Below, piece after piece: positions 41,861 to 51,666 of a stretch of DNA of 64,000 nucleotides; the first letter of the stretch is position 1; each line of letters starts with the position of its first letter. Origin of the DNA: Tetraselmis striata (Eukaryota; Chlorophyta; Chlorodendrophyceae; Chlorodendrales; Chlorodendraceae); contig VCJN01000779.1 in the NCBI GenBank assembly GCA_006384855.1, positions 124,001 to 188,000 of the forward strand, given 5' to 3'. The notes under the pieces are model-generated. The model did no database searches. It had not been told where the DNA came from and saw only the letters and a program-made list of their open reading frames with translations. The position numbers were made by a program, and so were the translations under genes.

Positions 41861-44800
41861 ATGGCACCCAAGTCGAAAAAGAGGGGTCCCGATCCCGATC
41901 CCGATCCGGAGACGGAGACGGAGACGGAGACGGGCTTCGACTACGACGGGCCCGTGGTGCTGGAGCTGGGGGAGATAGAGCTCGAGCTGGACGAGGACGA
42001 CCGTCTGGTGGTCGACCGGGACGACGAGTACGTCGACCGCTACCAGTCGGCGGACTTTCTGGGGTCCGCCGTGTCCCTCATGGCGGACTACAACAGCACG
42101 GCCGTCGCCGAGCGGCGGGGCAGGCTCGTGGACGACGCGCGCCGCTCGGCGGAGAGCGACGCCGCCCCCTGCTGGCCGGGGTGCATGGCCTCCGAGCTGG
42201 ACATGGTCCCCGTGTTCCGGTACGACAAGGTCCTGGTGGCGGACGGCCGCGCCGCGCTGGCCGAGCTGGAGCGCCAGCTGCGGGGGGTGGAGGGGTTCGC
42301 GCCCAGGTCCCTGGGGATGGAGGCCGCCGCGCTGCGCGACGCCGCGCGGTTCGGGGGGAAGGATCGCGCGTGGCGGCCGGTGCTCCCGCCGGGCGACGGC
42401 CATGTCATCACCGTCCGGTCGGTCATAGACCCCGCCGAGCGCCACTGCGTGCTGCCGGGCGAGGCCTGCGGCAGCCTCAGGATACAGTCCGGTAAGTTTT
42501 CGCGCCCCGCCGACGCGCGCCCCCCCTCGGACCGGGTGCGGCTGCTGCCCGGGGACCGGGTGCAGCTGGTCCGGGTGGACCGCGACGGCGACGAGTTTTC
42601 GTTCGAGGACTTTGTGCCCGACGCGGAGGAGGTGGCGGAGGCGCGCTCCGCGATGTCCCCGGGGCACGCGGACCGCATCGTGGCGGCGATGGGCCTGGCG
42701 TGGTGCATCGAGTTCGTCTCCCGGCTTCGCGCCGCGGCCGCCGGGGCCGCCGACGCGTTCGAGTACCTCCCGGACCCCGACGAGCTGGTGGTCAAGGGCC
42801 TCAAGCGCCGCGACCCCGACGAGGAGCGCCTGCCGACGTCCGTGCCGCCGTCCAAGGCCAACATCGACCGCCTGCAGGCGGCCGTGGATAAGCGGCTTGC
42901 CGAGCTCAAGCGGCCCACGGCCTCCAAGAAGGGGGGCGGCGACGGGGACGAAGTGGTCCGGGTGTACAGGGACGCCGCGGAGCTGGCGGCGGACGAGGGC
43001 AACGAGGACGCCGTCCACGGCGCCGAGCTGGACGACACGCCGCGCGGCCTCCTCGAGGCCGCCGCGGCCCTGCCGGGGGAGGGGAGGACGCTGGAGGAGC
43101 GCATCCGCGAGGCGGCGGACACCAGGCTGTCCCGGGAGGTGGTCGCCGACGTCGCGCGCGGGGGGAAGCGGATCGAGGTGGGACAGCGCGTGGCGCTGCG
43201 GCAGTCCGGGGTGGAGCAGGTGTTCATGCGCGCGCGGGAGGAGAAGACGGGGCGCCTGTTCTGGGCGCTGCAGGCCACCAGGGCGGCGGGCGCGCACGCG
43301 AAGCGGGGCGGCAAGCGCGAGGCGTGCGACGGGGAGGGGAAGGGGTGCTACCGCGCGGCGCCCTCCGAGGCCGAGATCGCCGAGTTCCAGCGGGACCTGC
43401 TGCTGGCGGCGTCCGAGAGGCTCAAGCGCGCCGCCAAAAAGTTCGATCCCGACGAGGGCGCCGTCACCGCCGCGCGGAACGCCATGACGGACGGCGGCCA
43501 CTACAGCACCGACGACTACGAGGAGACGCGCGCGGAGGTCAGGTACGTCGCGGACCGGCGGGACACCTACGAGACGGCGTTCCGGCCCGTGGCGCTCCCG
43601 CCGCCCCCCGACGCCGCCCGGGTCAGGGCGTCGGCGGGCGGCGACGACGCCACGTACCGAAGGCTGGCGGCCAGCGCGCTGCTGGCCGCGCTGTTTCCCC
43701 GGGGCGTCCGGCTGCCGAAGCAGATGGACGGGGCGGCGTGGCTGGTCCGGCTGGCGGTCCCCGCGGACGAGGCGTACGCCGAGCTGGACGCGGGAGGGGG
43801 CACGGACCCGCTGCGCCTCAAGTTCCTGGTGAGCGTGGCGCTGAGGGCGGCGGCGGCGGCGGTGCTGCTGTCGGACGCCACCCCGGAGGACGCGGAGGCG
43901 ATGCTGGCGCGCGCCGACGTCACCCCGTTCCTGGAGTCGGCCAAGGCGGCGGACGCGTGGGCGGCCGCCGTCAAGAAGAAGCTGTCGGCGGAGGACGTCC
44001 ACCGGGAGGCGGAGGCCATGCGGCTGCGGTCGCCGCTGCTGGACCACGTCGCGGAGGTCATGCAGGCCGCGGAGGACCGCGTCGACGACGCCGACGCCGA
44101 GCTCCTGGAGGCCAGCAGGCTGCGGGACTGGGCGGGGTTCAGGCCGCTGCGCGAGGACATGGGGCCGCCCGGGCCCAGCGTGGCGGTGAGGAGCGCGCGG
44201 GGGGAGGGGGCGCTCCCCCCGGCGGCGGCGGCGACGGCGGCGGCGGCGGTGTCCGTCGACGACGGCCGGGTGTCGGCCGCGCTCCGGCTCCTGGGCATGG
44301 CGGACAGGGACAGGACCCGGGCGACGATCGAGGCGTTTCTGAAGGATCCGACCCCGGACGGAGTTCGCGCGATGCGGTCCAGCATGACAGCCACGTTTGC
44401 GCTCCTGGGGAAAATAGCGTCCGGCGAAGACGTCGCGCGGTTCAAGCGCACCGGCGTGTCCGAGGCCAAAGACCTGCTCCGCAGGACGGCGGCGCTGCGA
44501 AGGTCGGCCGCCGAAAACCGCGCGCCGAAGGACGTGTCCCGGGACTGGGTCAAGCTGGCCGACGAGAGCGGGGCCGACATCTCCGGCTGGATGGCGGAGG
44601 CGCTGGCCGCCAGGCTGCGCACGGCGGCGACCGACGTCGACGCGCTGCTGGAGCGCATGGCGGCGGCCAAGGAGGCCATCAAGAACGAGAAGATCGAGTT
44701 CTTCGAGACGGCGATCGACGAGGAGGCGCAGGGCACCATGGCCGAGCTGCGCAGGCTGGGGCTGCAGACGCTGGACGAGCAGATCATCGCCTACGACGCG

Positions 44801-44923
44801 CGGCAGAGGGCGGAGGACCGCGAGGCGGGGATGGGGCGCGGCGGGGAGGGGGAGCCGGAGGGCGAGGAGGGCTACTACACCATGGGGGTCTACGACGACG
44901 ACGGCGGCGTGGACTTCGACTGA
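41861..44923 (+). CDS. Large hypothetical protein, 1,020 aa
   Basis: A 1,020-residue soluble protein of unknown family. The N-terminus holds a DP repeat and an alternating Glu-Thr repeat (PDPDPDPETETETETG). The middle includes a possible beta-rich segment (about 185-250, LLPGDRVQLVRVDRDGDEFS). The rest is mainly helical, alanine-rich and highly charged, and ends in an acidic YDDDGGVDFD tail. No catalytic motif, membrane span or cysteine cluster is apparent. Size and position between structural and regulatory genes fit a core or tegument-like protein, which is a guess. AAAATTGT occurs 20 bp before the ATG. Confidence 0.8.
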   Translation: MAPKSKKRGPDPDPDPETETETETGFDYDGPVVLELGEIELELDEDDRLVVDRDDEYVDRYQSADFLGSAVSLMADYNSTAVAERRGRLVDDARRSAESDAAPCWPGCMASELDMVPVFRYDKVLVADGRAALAELERQLRGVEGFAPRSLGMEAAALRDAARFGGKDRAWRPVLPPGDGHVITVRSVIDPAERHCVLPGEACGSLRIQSGKFSRPADARPPSDRVRLLPGDRVQLVRVDRDGDEFSFEDFVPDAEEVAEARSAMSPGHADRIVAAMGLAWCIEFVSRLRAAAAGAADAFEYLPDPDELVVKGLKRRDPDEERLPTSVPPSKANIDRLQAAVDKRLAELKRPTASKKGGGDGDEVVRVYRDAAELAADEGNEDAVHGAELDDTPRGLLEAAAALPGEGRTLEERIREAADTRLSREVVADVARGGKRIEVGQRVALRQSGVEQVFMRAREEKTGRLFWALQATRAAGAHAKRGGKREACDGEGKGCYRAAPSEAEIAEFQRDLLLAASERLKRAAKKFDPDEGAVTAARNAMTDGGHYSTDDYEETRAEVRYVADRRDTYETAFRPVALPPPPDAARVRASAGGDDATYRRLAASALLAALFPRGVRLPKQMDGAAWLVRLAVPADEAYAELDAGGGTDPLRLKFLVSVALRAAAAAVLLSDATPEDAEAMLARADVTPFLESAKAADAWAAAVKKKLSAEDVHREAEAMRLRSPLLDHVAEVMQAAEDRVDDADAELLEASRLRDWAGFRPLREDMGPPGPSVAVRSARGEGALPPAAAATAAAAVSVDDGRVSAALRLLGMADRDRTRATIEAFLKDPTPDGVRAMRSSMTATFALLGKIASGEDVARFKRTGVSEAKDLLRRTAALRRSAAENRAPKDVSRDWVKLADESGADISGWMAEALAARLRTAATDVDALLERMAAAKEAIKNEKIEFFETAIDEEAQGTMAELRRLGLQTLDEQIIAYDARQRAEDREAGMGRGGEGEPEGEEGYYTMGVYDDDGGVDFD

Positions 44924-44934
44924 CCGCCCGGCCC

Positions 44935-47508
44935 TCACCGCAGGGCGTGGAGGACGAGGGAGCCGTCGACCCCCAAGGAGTAGAACCAGGAGCGCTCGGC
45001 GGGCGCCAGGGACACCGGCCCGAGCGCGTGGTCCACGTGCACGCCGCCGCCCTCGCCGGCGTCGTCGTTCACGAGCACCGTGCCGTCCGCGCACCCGGAC
45101 ACCAGGCGGGCGCCGTCGCAGACCATCAGCGACGTGACGGGGTTCTGAAATGTCTTGATGCACCTGAAGGGGCCGTTCCGGACGTCGTTCCACAGCAGCA
45201 CGTCCAGCCCGCCGTGCAGGGTGCAGAACCACGTCGCGGAGGTCGCGATGTCGGTCACGGGGTCCACCTCCAGGTGCGAGTACCGCACCGGCTCGTGCGA
45301 GAGCATCTCCACGGTGTCCATGACGGACAGCGTGCCGTCGAAGTAGCCCGGCCACACCAGGTAGCGGTCGTTCATGACGAGCCCCGGGCTGCACGACCCC
45401 TCCGGGAGGCACGGCTCGCACACGAGGTCGGTGCACACCCCGGACGCCGTGTCGCACACGACGATCGACCGGACGTTGTTCTTGCGGCGGACGTCCATGA
45501 ACATCTTGCGGCGGACGGTGCTGGGGTGCAGCGACGACACCGAGCCGGCCACCTCGAACGTCGATCTGCGCCCCCCGTCGTCGCCGAACACCGTGACGCT
45601 CTTCCCGGAGGCCACGACCCAGCCGCTCTCGGCCTCCGAGTGAGACACGGCCGTCGCGGGCTCGGGCAGCGGGACGGACTGCCCGCTCGGGTGGAACCTC
45701 AGCAAGTCGGGGGGGTGCGCGTAGACGGCGCCGGCGCCCCGCCCGGCCAGCAGCGGCCGAGTCACGACGTCCGCCAGCACGGGGTCGGTGCCCTGCGACG
45801 CGGACCCCATGAAGCCGGCCTCGACGAAGCGGTCCCCGCCCAGGGAAAACCACCGGACGGAGCCGCTGGTGTAGCCGACGTAGATCACCCCGTTGTGGGT
45901 CGCGAGGGAGGAGGGCGCCTCGCCGGTGGCGGTCCGGATGGAGGTGGTGAACCGGACGGAGCCCCCGTCCGACGGGAACACGGCGTGCAGGCGCGCGTTG
46001 GCCGACGCGGCGAACGGCTCGCTGGTGGCCAGCACCACGCAGCCCGCGCCCTTCATCACGCACGCGCCGCACACCGACCCGCCCCCCTCGACGCGCTCGC
46101 TCACGCGGGTCAGCTCGCTCTCGGCGCTGATGTCGCTCGGGTCGTAGAACCGGACGTCGCGGTCGGAGACCGACGCCAGGAACGAGTCGTGCATGAGGAC
46201 GTGGCGCACGGAGATGGAGTGGGCCTGCGGCACCACGCGCGCGTGCTCGTGCTCGGAGAGGAGCCACTCCTTGACCGAGCGGTCGGACCCCGCCGAGAAC
46301 GCGCGGGGGGCGCCCGCCCCCCGGCCGCCGTCGATCGCCAGGGACGTCACGCCCCCGGCGTGGCCGTACATCTTCGACACCACCTCCCCGGTCCGGGAGT
46401 TCCTGACGTTGATGCTCATGGTGGGAGCCGCGCACGCGTACACGATGTCGCTGCCGCCGCAGGCCATGGCCCTCACCTCGGACGACACCGGGTAGCACGC
46501 CACGCTCTCGCCGCCGTACAGAGACCACGTCCGGAGGAACCCGTCCCGGGAGCCGCTGGCCACGATGCCCTCGGACTCGCACACGCCCACGCACGTCACC
46601 GGGTCGTTGTGCCCGACGAGCGTGGCGCGGTGCATCGGCACCCCCGTCTCCGACAGCGCGAAAACCTTCACGGTGCCGTCCTCGCCGCCCGTCACCAGGA
46701 AGCCCTTCGAGCAGGCCATGGCGGTCACGGCCCCGAAGTGGCCGGGGGCGAGGACCGCCCGGGCCTTGCCCGACACCGAGCCGCGGATCCACCCCTCGAT
46801 GCTCTGGCTCCCGATGCTGTCCGAAAAGTCGCGGACGTCGATCACCCCGGCGCGCGCCAGGTCGGCGGACAGGTACGCGCACAGCTTGGAGGCGCGGGAC
46901 ATGTCCGAGTCGTTGTGCTGCTCGCGGATCTTGCGGACGACGCTCACGAGCCGGTCGGAGAAGGTCTCCTGGCCCGCCGAAAACTCCTCGCCGAAGCTGG
47001 AGATCCAAAACTCGCGCGCCTCGCGGTTCCGGAACACCTTGGCTATCGCCATCTGCACGCTGGAGATGGCGCTCAGGGAGCGCACCGCGTTGGCCGTCAT
47101 CTGCAGCTCCAGGAACTTGATGTCGCCCGCGAGGTCCCCCTCCAGGTCGGTCAGCTGCTTGATGAGCTTGGTGGACCCGGCGCGGCCGAAGCACGGCGCG
47201 CCCATGGGGGCCCCGTACACGAACCACTTGCCGTAGGGGACGCACCCCCACCTCTTGCCCATGGTCTCGTGGATGTCGTCGATCTTGCCCTCGATGGCGG
47301 CCAGGGTGTCGATCAGGTGCCGCATGGCCTTGGGGTCCACCTCGTTGCCGTCGCCGACGCGGCGCTCGATGAACTCGGTCAGCACCACCAGGGCGCCGCT
47401 CAGCCCCTCCATCAGCCTCATCGCCTCGTTGTAGTCGGACGTCAGCTCGGCGATCTTGCCCAGGATCCCCGTGATCTGGGCGACGGCATCGGAAAGCAGC
47501 TCGGTCAT
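44935..47508 (-). CDS. Helical-bundle plus WD40-repeat protein
   Basis: An 857-residue protein. Residues about 1-175 form amphipathic helices (ITGILGKIAELTSDYNEAMR; AIEGKIDDIHETMGKRWGC; KLIKQLTDLEGDLAGDIKFL) resembling the four-helix adaptor domains at the N-terminus of fungal and plant NLR proteins and MLKL. From about 265 to the end run WD40-like blades, with VTGGEDGTVKVFAL, VASGSRDGFLRTWSL, AFSAGSDRSVKEWLL and ARLVSGCADGTVLV. No NACHT NTPase lies between. WD40 propellers bind proteins; an adaptor or decoy acting on host signalling is an inference. The similarity of the first domain needs profile searching. Confidence 0.8.
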   Translation of the reverse strand: MTELLSDAVAQITGILGKIAELTSDYNEAMRLMEGLSGALVVLTEFIERRVGDGNEVDPKAMRHLIDTLAAIEGKIDDIHETMGKRWGCVPYGKWFVYGAPMGAPCFGRAGSTKLIKQLTDLEGDLAGDIKFLELQMTANAVRSLSAISSVQMAIAKVFRNREAREFWISSFGEEFSAGQETFSDRLVSVVRKIREQHNDSDMSRASKLCAYLSADLARAGVIDVRDFSDSIGSQSIEGWIRGSVSGKARAVLAPGHFGAVTAMACSKGFLVTGGEDGTVKVFALSETGVPMHRATLVGHNDPVTCVGVCESEGIVASGSRDGFLRTWSLYGGESVACYPVSSEVRAMACGGSDIVYACAAPTMSINVRNSRTGEVVSKMYGHAGGVTSLAIDGGRGAGAPRAFSAGSDRSVKEWLLSEHEHARVVPQAHSISVRHVLMHDSFLASVSDRDVRFYDPSDISAESELTRVSERVEGGGSVCGACVMKGAGCVVLATSEPFAASANARLHAVFPSDGGSVRFTTSIRTATGEAPSSLATHNGVIYVGYTSGSVRWFSLGGDRFVEAGFMGSASQGTDPVLADVVTRPLLAGRGAGAVYAHPPDLLRFHPSGQSVPLPEPATAVSHSEAESGWVVASGKSVTVFGDDGGRRSTFEVAGSVSSLHPSTVRRKMFMDVRRKNNVRSIVVCDTASGVCTDLVCEPCLPEGSCSPGLVMNDRYLVWPGYFDGTLSVMDTVEMLSHEPVRYSHLEVDPVTDIATSATWFCTLHGGLDVLLWNDVRNGPFRCIKTFQNPVTSLMVCDGARLVSGCADGTVLVNDDAGEGGGVHVDHALGPVSLAPAERSWFYSLGVDGSLVLHALR

Positions 47509-47579
47509 ATGTTGGAAAGTGAAAAACATTTTTACACAGAGCGCCCGAACGCGCCGCGCCGCCGCCCCCTCTCCTTCCT

Positions 47580-48374
47580 CTACTTCATCGCGGCGCCGAT
47601 CTGGGACGCGCACTCCCGCGCCGACATGCCGCCCACCCCGGTGCACAGCCCCGGGCACACCAGGCGGCGGACGCCCTTCCTCGCCGCCAGCTCGTCGAAG
47701 ACACCCAGGGCCGCCTCGACCGCCAACTGCGCGTTCCTGGTGGTCCGGACGTCCATCCCGGGGCGGGGCATGGTGGGGCACGAGAGCAGCCACGTGTTGG
47801 CGCTCTCGTCCACGAGCACGGGGAAGCACTCCCCGACGGGGTACGGGTACCGTTTGTACTCGCGCATGCCGCCCTGCACGGCGGCCTCGACCCCCGGGAA
47901 CATGGCGGCGTACGCGGCGTCGATGCCGCCGCGCATGATGCCCAGGCTGTTGGCGGGCGACACGAACGCGGTGTTTTCGCGGGGCAGTCGGTCGACCATC
48001 CCGGTCACGTACTCGACGTGATAATACAGCTCGGACCGACCGCTCAGCTCCTCCCGGACGGCGTCGACGAAGCTCGCACCCATGTCCATGAACACGACGG
48101 TGGCGTCGCGAAAGTTGCGCCGGTGCTGGGCGGCCTTGGCGGGGTCGTTGCGGCACTCGCGTCCCACCAGGCGCAGGCGGCGCGCCATGTCGCGGACGGT
48201 GCCCTCCGCCCCCACCCCCAGGCGCTCGCACAGGGCGCGGTAGTCCTCCTTCCTGAGGCAGGCTCCGCGCCCTCCCAGGAAGGCCACGGCATGCGGCAGG
48301 TACTCGAAGTCCTCGTCGTCGGGGCCCGCCATGGCGCGGGCGAGCTTGCGCGTGTCGCGGGCGTCGAGGGCCAT
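47580..48374 (-). CDS. Macro-domain (ADP-ribose-binding) protein
   Basis: A 264-residue protein whose C-terminal half is a macro domain. SPANSLGIMRGGIDAAYAAM near 138 contains the substrate loop (the usual N-A-A-N region reads PANS), and CPGLCTGVGGMSARECASQI near 243 is the second phosphate-binding loop. Macro domains bind or hydrolyse ADP-ribose on proteins and nucleic acids. An N-terminal extension of about 100 residues has no match I can name. As a viral gene it might counter host ADP-ribosylation, but the activity is untested. An early-type TTTGAACCCGGCAC element lies about 96 bp upstream. TGTAA follows at 47,532. Confidence 0.85.
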   Translation of the reverse strand: MALDARDTRKLARAMAGPDDEDFEYLPHAVAFLGGRGACLRKEDYRALCERLGVGAEGTVRDMARRLRLVGRECRNDPAKAAQHRRNFRDATVVFMDMGASFVDAVREELSGRSELYYHVEYVTGMVDRLPRENTAFVSPANSLGIMRGGIDAAYAAMFPGVEAAVQGGMREYKRYPYPVGECFPVLVDESANTWLLSCPTMPRPGMDVRTTRNAQLAVEAALGVFDELAARKGVRRLVCPGLCTGVGGMSARECASQIGAAMK

Positions 48375-48462
48375 GGCGAGAATCGATGCGTTCTGCGATC
48401 TGCGTTCTGCGTTCTGCGTTCGGCGTTCGGCGTTCCGCGTCTGTGATCTCTCCTCCCGAGAG

Positions 48463-48478
48463 TGCCGGGTTCAAATAC
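48463..48478 (-). promoter_or_regulatory. Early-type promoter element (TTTGAACCCGGCACT)
   Basis: On the minus strand GTATTTGAACCCGGCACTC lies about 96 bp before the macro-domain ATG (48,374). It is nearly identical to the element in the tandem repeats at 55,171 and 55,481 (ATTGAATCCGGCACTG). Confidence 0.6.
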
Positions 48479-48512
48479 CTTCTCCTCTGCGCCGCCCTTC
48501 ACTCCGGACGGG

Positions 48513-50846
48513 TCATTTCACCTCCACCAGCTTCTTGTGCTTCTTGTACGCGTCGAAGGAGTACCTCTTTCCGGTGACGTCGTCCACGATCAGCATCACG
48601 CCGTTCTCCTCCACCACGCGAAGCTTCCGGCGCCTCTTGGAGGCGTCCAGGCCCTCGCCGAAGCAAGTCACCGACTCGGGGTACATCCCGCAGTCCACCG
48701 CCACCGCCTTGAGCGCCGACAGGAACGTCTCGGCCATCGCCGCCTTGCGCGCCGACAGCGCGTCGATGTACTCGTCGGTCGTCCGGTTCTTGTCGTGCCG
48801 CCGGAGCTGCTGGTCCCGCCGCTGCGACCCCTCCGCCAGCCGCATCGTGTACCTGTACACCGTCACGTTGCGCTCATTCCGCGGCAGGTGCGAGTGGCTG
48901 CCCAGGCGGGCCGCGCGGCCGATCACCTGCTGGATCCGGACCTCGTTCCAGAACGGCTCCATGATGTGCACCTGCCGGACGCCCTTCAGGCTGATGCCCT
49001 CCGCGCCCGCGCCCGTGATCAGGATCACGTCCACCGGGGGCCGCCCGCCGCGCTCGCGGTTCCACGCCTCGTTCTTGCCGTTGAACAGGTCCAGCGCGGC
49101 GGGGTTCTCGCCCGCGCCCTCGAACTCGTGGAACACCCCCCCGGACGCCTTGGTATCCGGGGACACCTGGGAGCCGTCCATCTTCAGCCGCGTGTACCCC
49201 GCGGCCTCCAGCACCAGGGCGAAGATGCCGATGCCCTCCATGGTCCGGAAGTTGCTGTAGACCAACGCGGGCCCGCCGGCCTTTTTCAGCGCGCCCAGGA
49301 TGGCGGCCATCTTGGGGCTCTGCTCCCGCAGCCGCCCGCCCCGGAGAGCTTCGTAGTTCCGCTGCCGCAGCTTGTCCAGCGCCCCGCGCAGCCTGCTCTC
49401 GTACGCCGACCGCTTGTCGGAGCTCGCCCCCCCCGACAGGCCCTCCTCGCCGCCGCCGCCGCCGCCGCCGCCCTTCTCGCCGCCGTCCCCGGCGTCGTCC
49501 CCGTCCCCGTCCCCGTCGCCGTCGCCGTCGTCCGCGCGCCGCATGCTGGCCAGAAACGGCCGAACGCCCTTCCGCTCGAACGCAAAGTTGCACAGCATGC
49601 GGGTGCCGCTCCGGAAGTTGCCCTTCTCGTCGTCGCCCGTGCGCTTGGCGCGCTTCGCGTTGGACTTCTCGATGGCGATCTCCACGGCGCGCTGCTCCGA
49701 GTACCGCTCGAACATCGTGCTGGTCATGTCCAGCACCACCCGACGGTCCGGGAGAACGTCCGGGAACCCCTTGGACCGCGCCTCGGCCCGAGTCAGCTCG
49801 AAGTGAGAGACGGCGCCCATGGCCGCCAGCTGAAACGCGGTCCGGTTGGCTATCGACCCTGACGACTCGTCCACGAACCGCCGGTCGAAGTCGTCCTCGC
49901 CCTCCGGGAACACCGTCTCCTCTCGCAGCCGCGCCGACGCCGCGCCGATGGCCTTCTTGACGTCCTTCTTCAGGTCGTCGTGGGGCCTGCCGTCGAAGTC
50001 GATCGGCGACCGGACGAGAAGCTGCGAGGAGGCCGACTTGCGCCGGTAACCCTCGGGCACCGGGCGAACCACCACGGACGTCCCGTCCACCGCGTGATCG
50101 GCGACGCGGGTCTCCGCCTCGAGCGCGTCGGCCACCGCGTCCGACTTGAGCCGGGGCGAGCGGAACACCAGGGACCGCTGCGGGCCGGAGATCATGTTGA
50201 GGATCACGGCGAGCTCGAAGGGGTCGTTGACGATGATGGTCCCGGACAGGCATATCACCTTGGCGTCGCGGGCGTGGTGGATCACGTGGTACAGCGCCGT
50301 CCCCCTCTTGCCGCCGTTCTTCTTGTACCCCGCCAGGTTGTGCACCTCGTCGACCACGATCACGCTCCCGTGCACGCTCAGCCCGTCGATCGTCATGTCG
50401 GACGGGTTGACGCCCTTCTTGCCGCCCTTGACCTTGCTCACCGTCACGCCGTTCATCCGGACGAAGTGCACCTTCCCGGCGTCCGCGCCCAGGTCCCTCC
50501 CGCACTTGGCGATCTCCTTGGCGAAATTCTCCTGCAGCGAGGCGGGCAGCATCACGAAGACGCGCGGGCGGCCGGCGGTGAGAGCCTCCGCGGCCGATAT
50601 CGCCGCGCACGTCTTGCCGCTGCCCAGGCCGTGAAACGCCAGGAGGCCGCGGTACGGCGACCCCAGCAGGAACTTGCGCACCGCGAGCTGGTGCCTCTGG
50701 AGCATCACCGCCCCCGCCCTGCCGTCGCCGTCGGCGCTCCCGTCGTCCAGTATCCTGCGGATGAAGGACCGGAACCCGGCGTCCTCCTTGGACATCCACG
50801 CCTCCGCCGCCGGGCCGACCGCGCTCCGCTTTCCGCCCTTGCGCAT
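48513..50846 (-). CDS. D6R/D11L-type superfamily II helicase (viral transcription factor-like)
   Basis: A 777-residue helicase. Walker A GLGSGKT is at 73-79, the DEVH box at 166-169 (VVDEVHNL), motif III CLSGTIIVNDPFELAVILN near 205, and the motif V/VI block ITGAGAEGISLKGVRQVHIM...QQVIGRAARLGSHSHLP near 615-655. This is the arrangement of the poxvirus D6R/D11L and mimivirus D6R-like proteins that work in early transcription initiation or termination. A Gly-Asp-rich linker (about 445-475) sits between the two halves. It would hydrolyse ATP and remodel DNA or the polymerase complex. GGTCAAAGTCAA precedes the ATG directly. Confidence 0.92.
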   Translation of the reverse strand: MRKGGKRSAVGPAAEAWMSKEDAGFRSFIRRILDDGSADGDGRAGAVMLQRHQLAVRKFLLGSPYRGLLAFHGLGSGKTCAAISAAEALTAGRPRVFVMLPASLQENFAKEIAKCGRDLGADAGKVHFVRMNGVTVSKVKGGKKGVNPSDMTIDGLSVHGSVIVVDEVHNLAGYKKNGGKRGTALYHVIHHARDAKVICLSGTIIVNDPFELAVILNMISGPQRSLVFRSPRLKSDAVADALEAETRVADHAVDGTSVVVRPVPEGYRRKSASSQLLVRSPIDFDGRPHDDLKKDVKKAIGAASARLREETVFPEGEDDFDRRFVDESSGSIANRTAFQLAAMGAVSHFELTRAEARSKGFPDVLPDRRVVLDMTSTMFERYSEQRAVEIAIEKSNAKRAKRTGDDEKGNFRSGTRMLCNFAFERKGVRPFLASMRRADDGDGDGDGDGDDAGDGGEKGGGGGGGGEEGLSGGASSDKRSAYESRLRGALDKLRQRNYEALRGGRLREQSPKMAAILGALKKAGGPALVYSNFRTMEGIGIFALVLEAAGYTRLKMDGSQVSPDTKASGGVFHEFEGAGENPAALDLFNGKNEAWNRERGGRPPVDVILITGAGAEGISLKGVRQVHIMEPFWNEVRIQQVIGRAARLGSHSHLPRNERNVTVYRYTMRLAEGSQRRDQQLRRHDKNRTTDEYIDALSARKAAMAETFLSALKAVAVDCGMYPESVTCFGEGLDASKRRRKLRVVEENGVMLIVDDVTGKRYSFDAYKKHKKLVEVK

Positions 50847-50928
50847 TTGACTTTGACCGTGGAAATTTGTCGACCGCTGCGAAAAATTAAAAAAATAATA
50901 ATAATCGGTACGCGGTTCGCGAACCCCG

Positions 50929-51576
50929 CTACGACTTCGCGGACTCGGCGTCGCTCTCGCTCTCGCTCTCGCTCTCGTCGCCGTCGGGCTGGGTCTCGTA
51001 GTCGTCCGCCGACGCCTCGGGCGCGGTCATGCCGCCCCCGAGCTCGACGAACTCCTCCAGCGCCCGGCGGGACGACACGATCATCGAGACGAGGTCCGCC
51101 TTCAGGGCCTTGCTGAAGCGGCGCAGGCCGCTCACGCGCCCGATGCACCGCAGCTCGTCGCACTTCATGTCCGCGAGCGCGGCCGCGTCCCTCGGCGCCC
51201 CCGTGAGGGACACGTAGGCGTCGTACACGCGCTTGTAGTCCTTCGCCTTGCGGCCGGTCATCTTGATGCCCGCGCGGCGCATGGTCTCGACCAGCCTCTT
51301 GTAGCTCACCATGGCCAGGGCCCGCTTCACCTCGTCAAGCTCGTCCTTGATGATGCCGTTCAGCACCTCCAGCCGCCTGTCCATGTCCCTGTTGGCGCTG
51401 ATCTGCGCCGCCTCGGAGGTGGCCTTGTCGTGCTCGGTCGCGGCGGCGGCGGCGGGCTCGGGCTTGGCGCCCTTCTCCTTCTTGGGGGGAGGCGCCGCGG
51501 CGGCGTCCTCCTTCTCCTTCTTGACGGGCGGCGGCGCCGCGGCGGCGGGCTTGGTGGCCTTCTTGGATGGCGCCAT
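50929..51576 (-). CDS. Lys/Ala/Pro-rich protein with SAP-like motif
   Basis: A 215-residue protein. A disordered Lys-Ala-Pro N-terminus (AAAAPPPVKKEKEDAAAAPP), a helical centre, a SAP-like motif (about 140-165, CDELRCIGRVSGLRRFSKAL) and an acidic Ser-Glu repeat tail (DESESESESDAES) are visible. Two SAP-like proteins thus occur in the window (see 7,617). DNA binding with a basic tail, and possibly chromatin-like compaction, is suggested but not shown. An exact AAAATTGA early promoter (51,667-51,674) stands 91 bp upstream. Confidence 0.74.
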   Translation of the reverse strand: MAPSKKATKPAAAAPPPVKKEKEDAAAAPPPKKEKGAKPEPAAAAATEHDKATSEAAQISANRDMDRRLEVLNGIIKDELDEVKRALAMVSYKRLVETMRRAGIKMTGRKAKDYKRVYDAYVSLTGAPRDAAALADMKCDELRCIGRVSGLRRFSKALKADLVSMIVSSRRALEEFVELGGGMTAPEASADDYETQPDGDESESESESDAESAKS

Positions 51577-51666
51577 GTCGGGATGGGTCGGATGTCTGAC
51601 GGTCTGTTTCTGCGCTGTGCTCGGAGATTCGCGATTTGCTGCCCGGCCCGCCCCGCGGTGGGCATC

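Noticed and set aside
41183-47251. A 2,022-codon open frame on the minus strand
   Set aside because: It overlaps the SWIB gene, the 1,020-residue gene and the WD40 gene in other frames. The translation is Arg/Gly/Pro/Ala-rich nonsense, as expected of shadows in GC-rich DNA with few stops.
43324-48021. A 1,565-codon open frame on the plus strand antisense to the WD40 gene
   Set aside because: It shares the composition of a shadow frame, and the real genes in the same DNA have recognisable domains.
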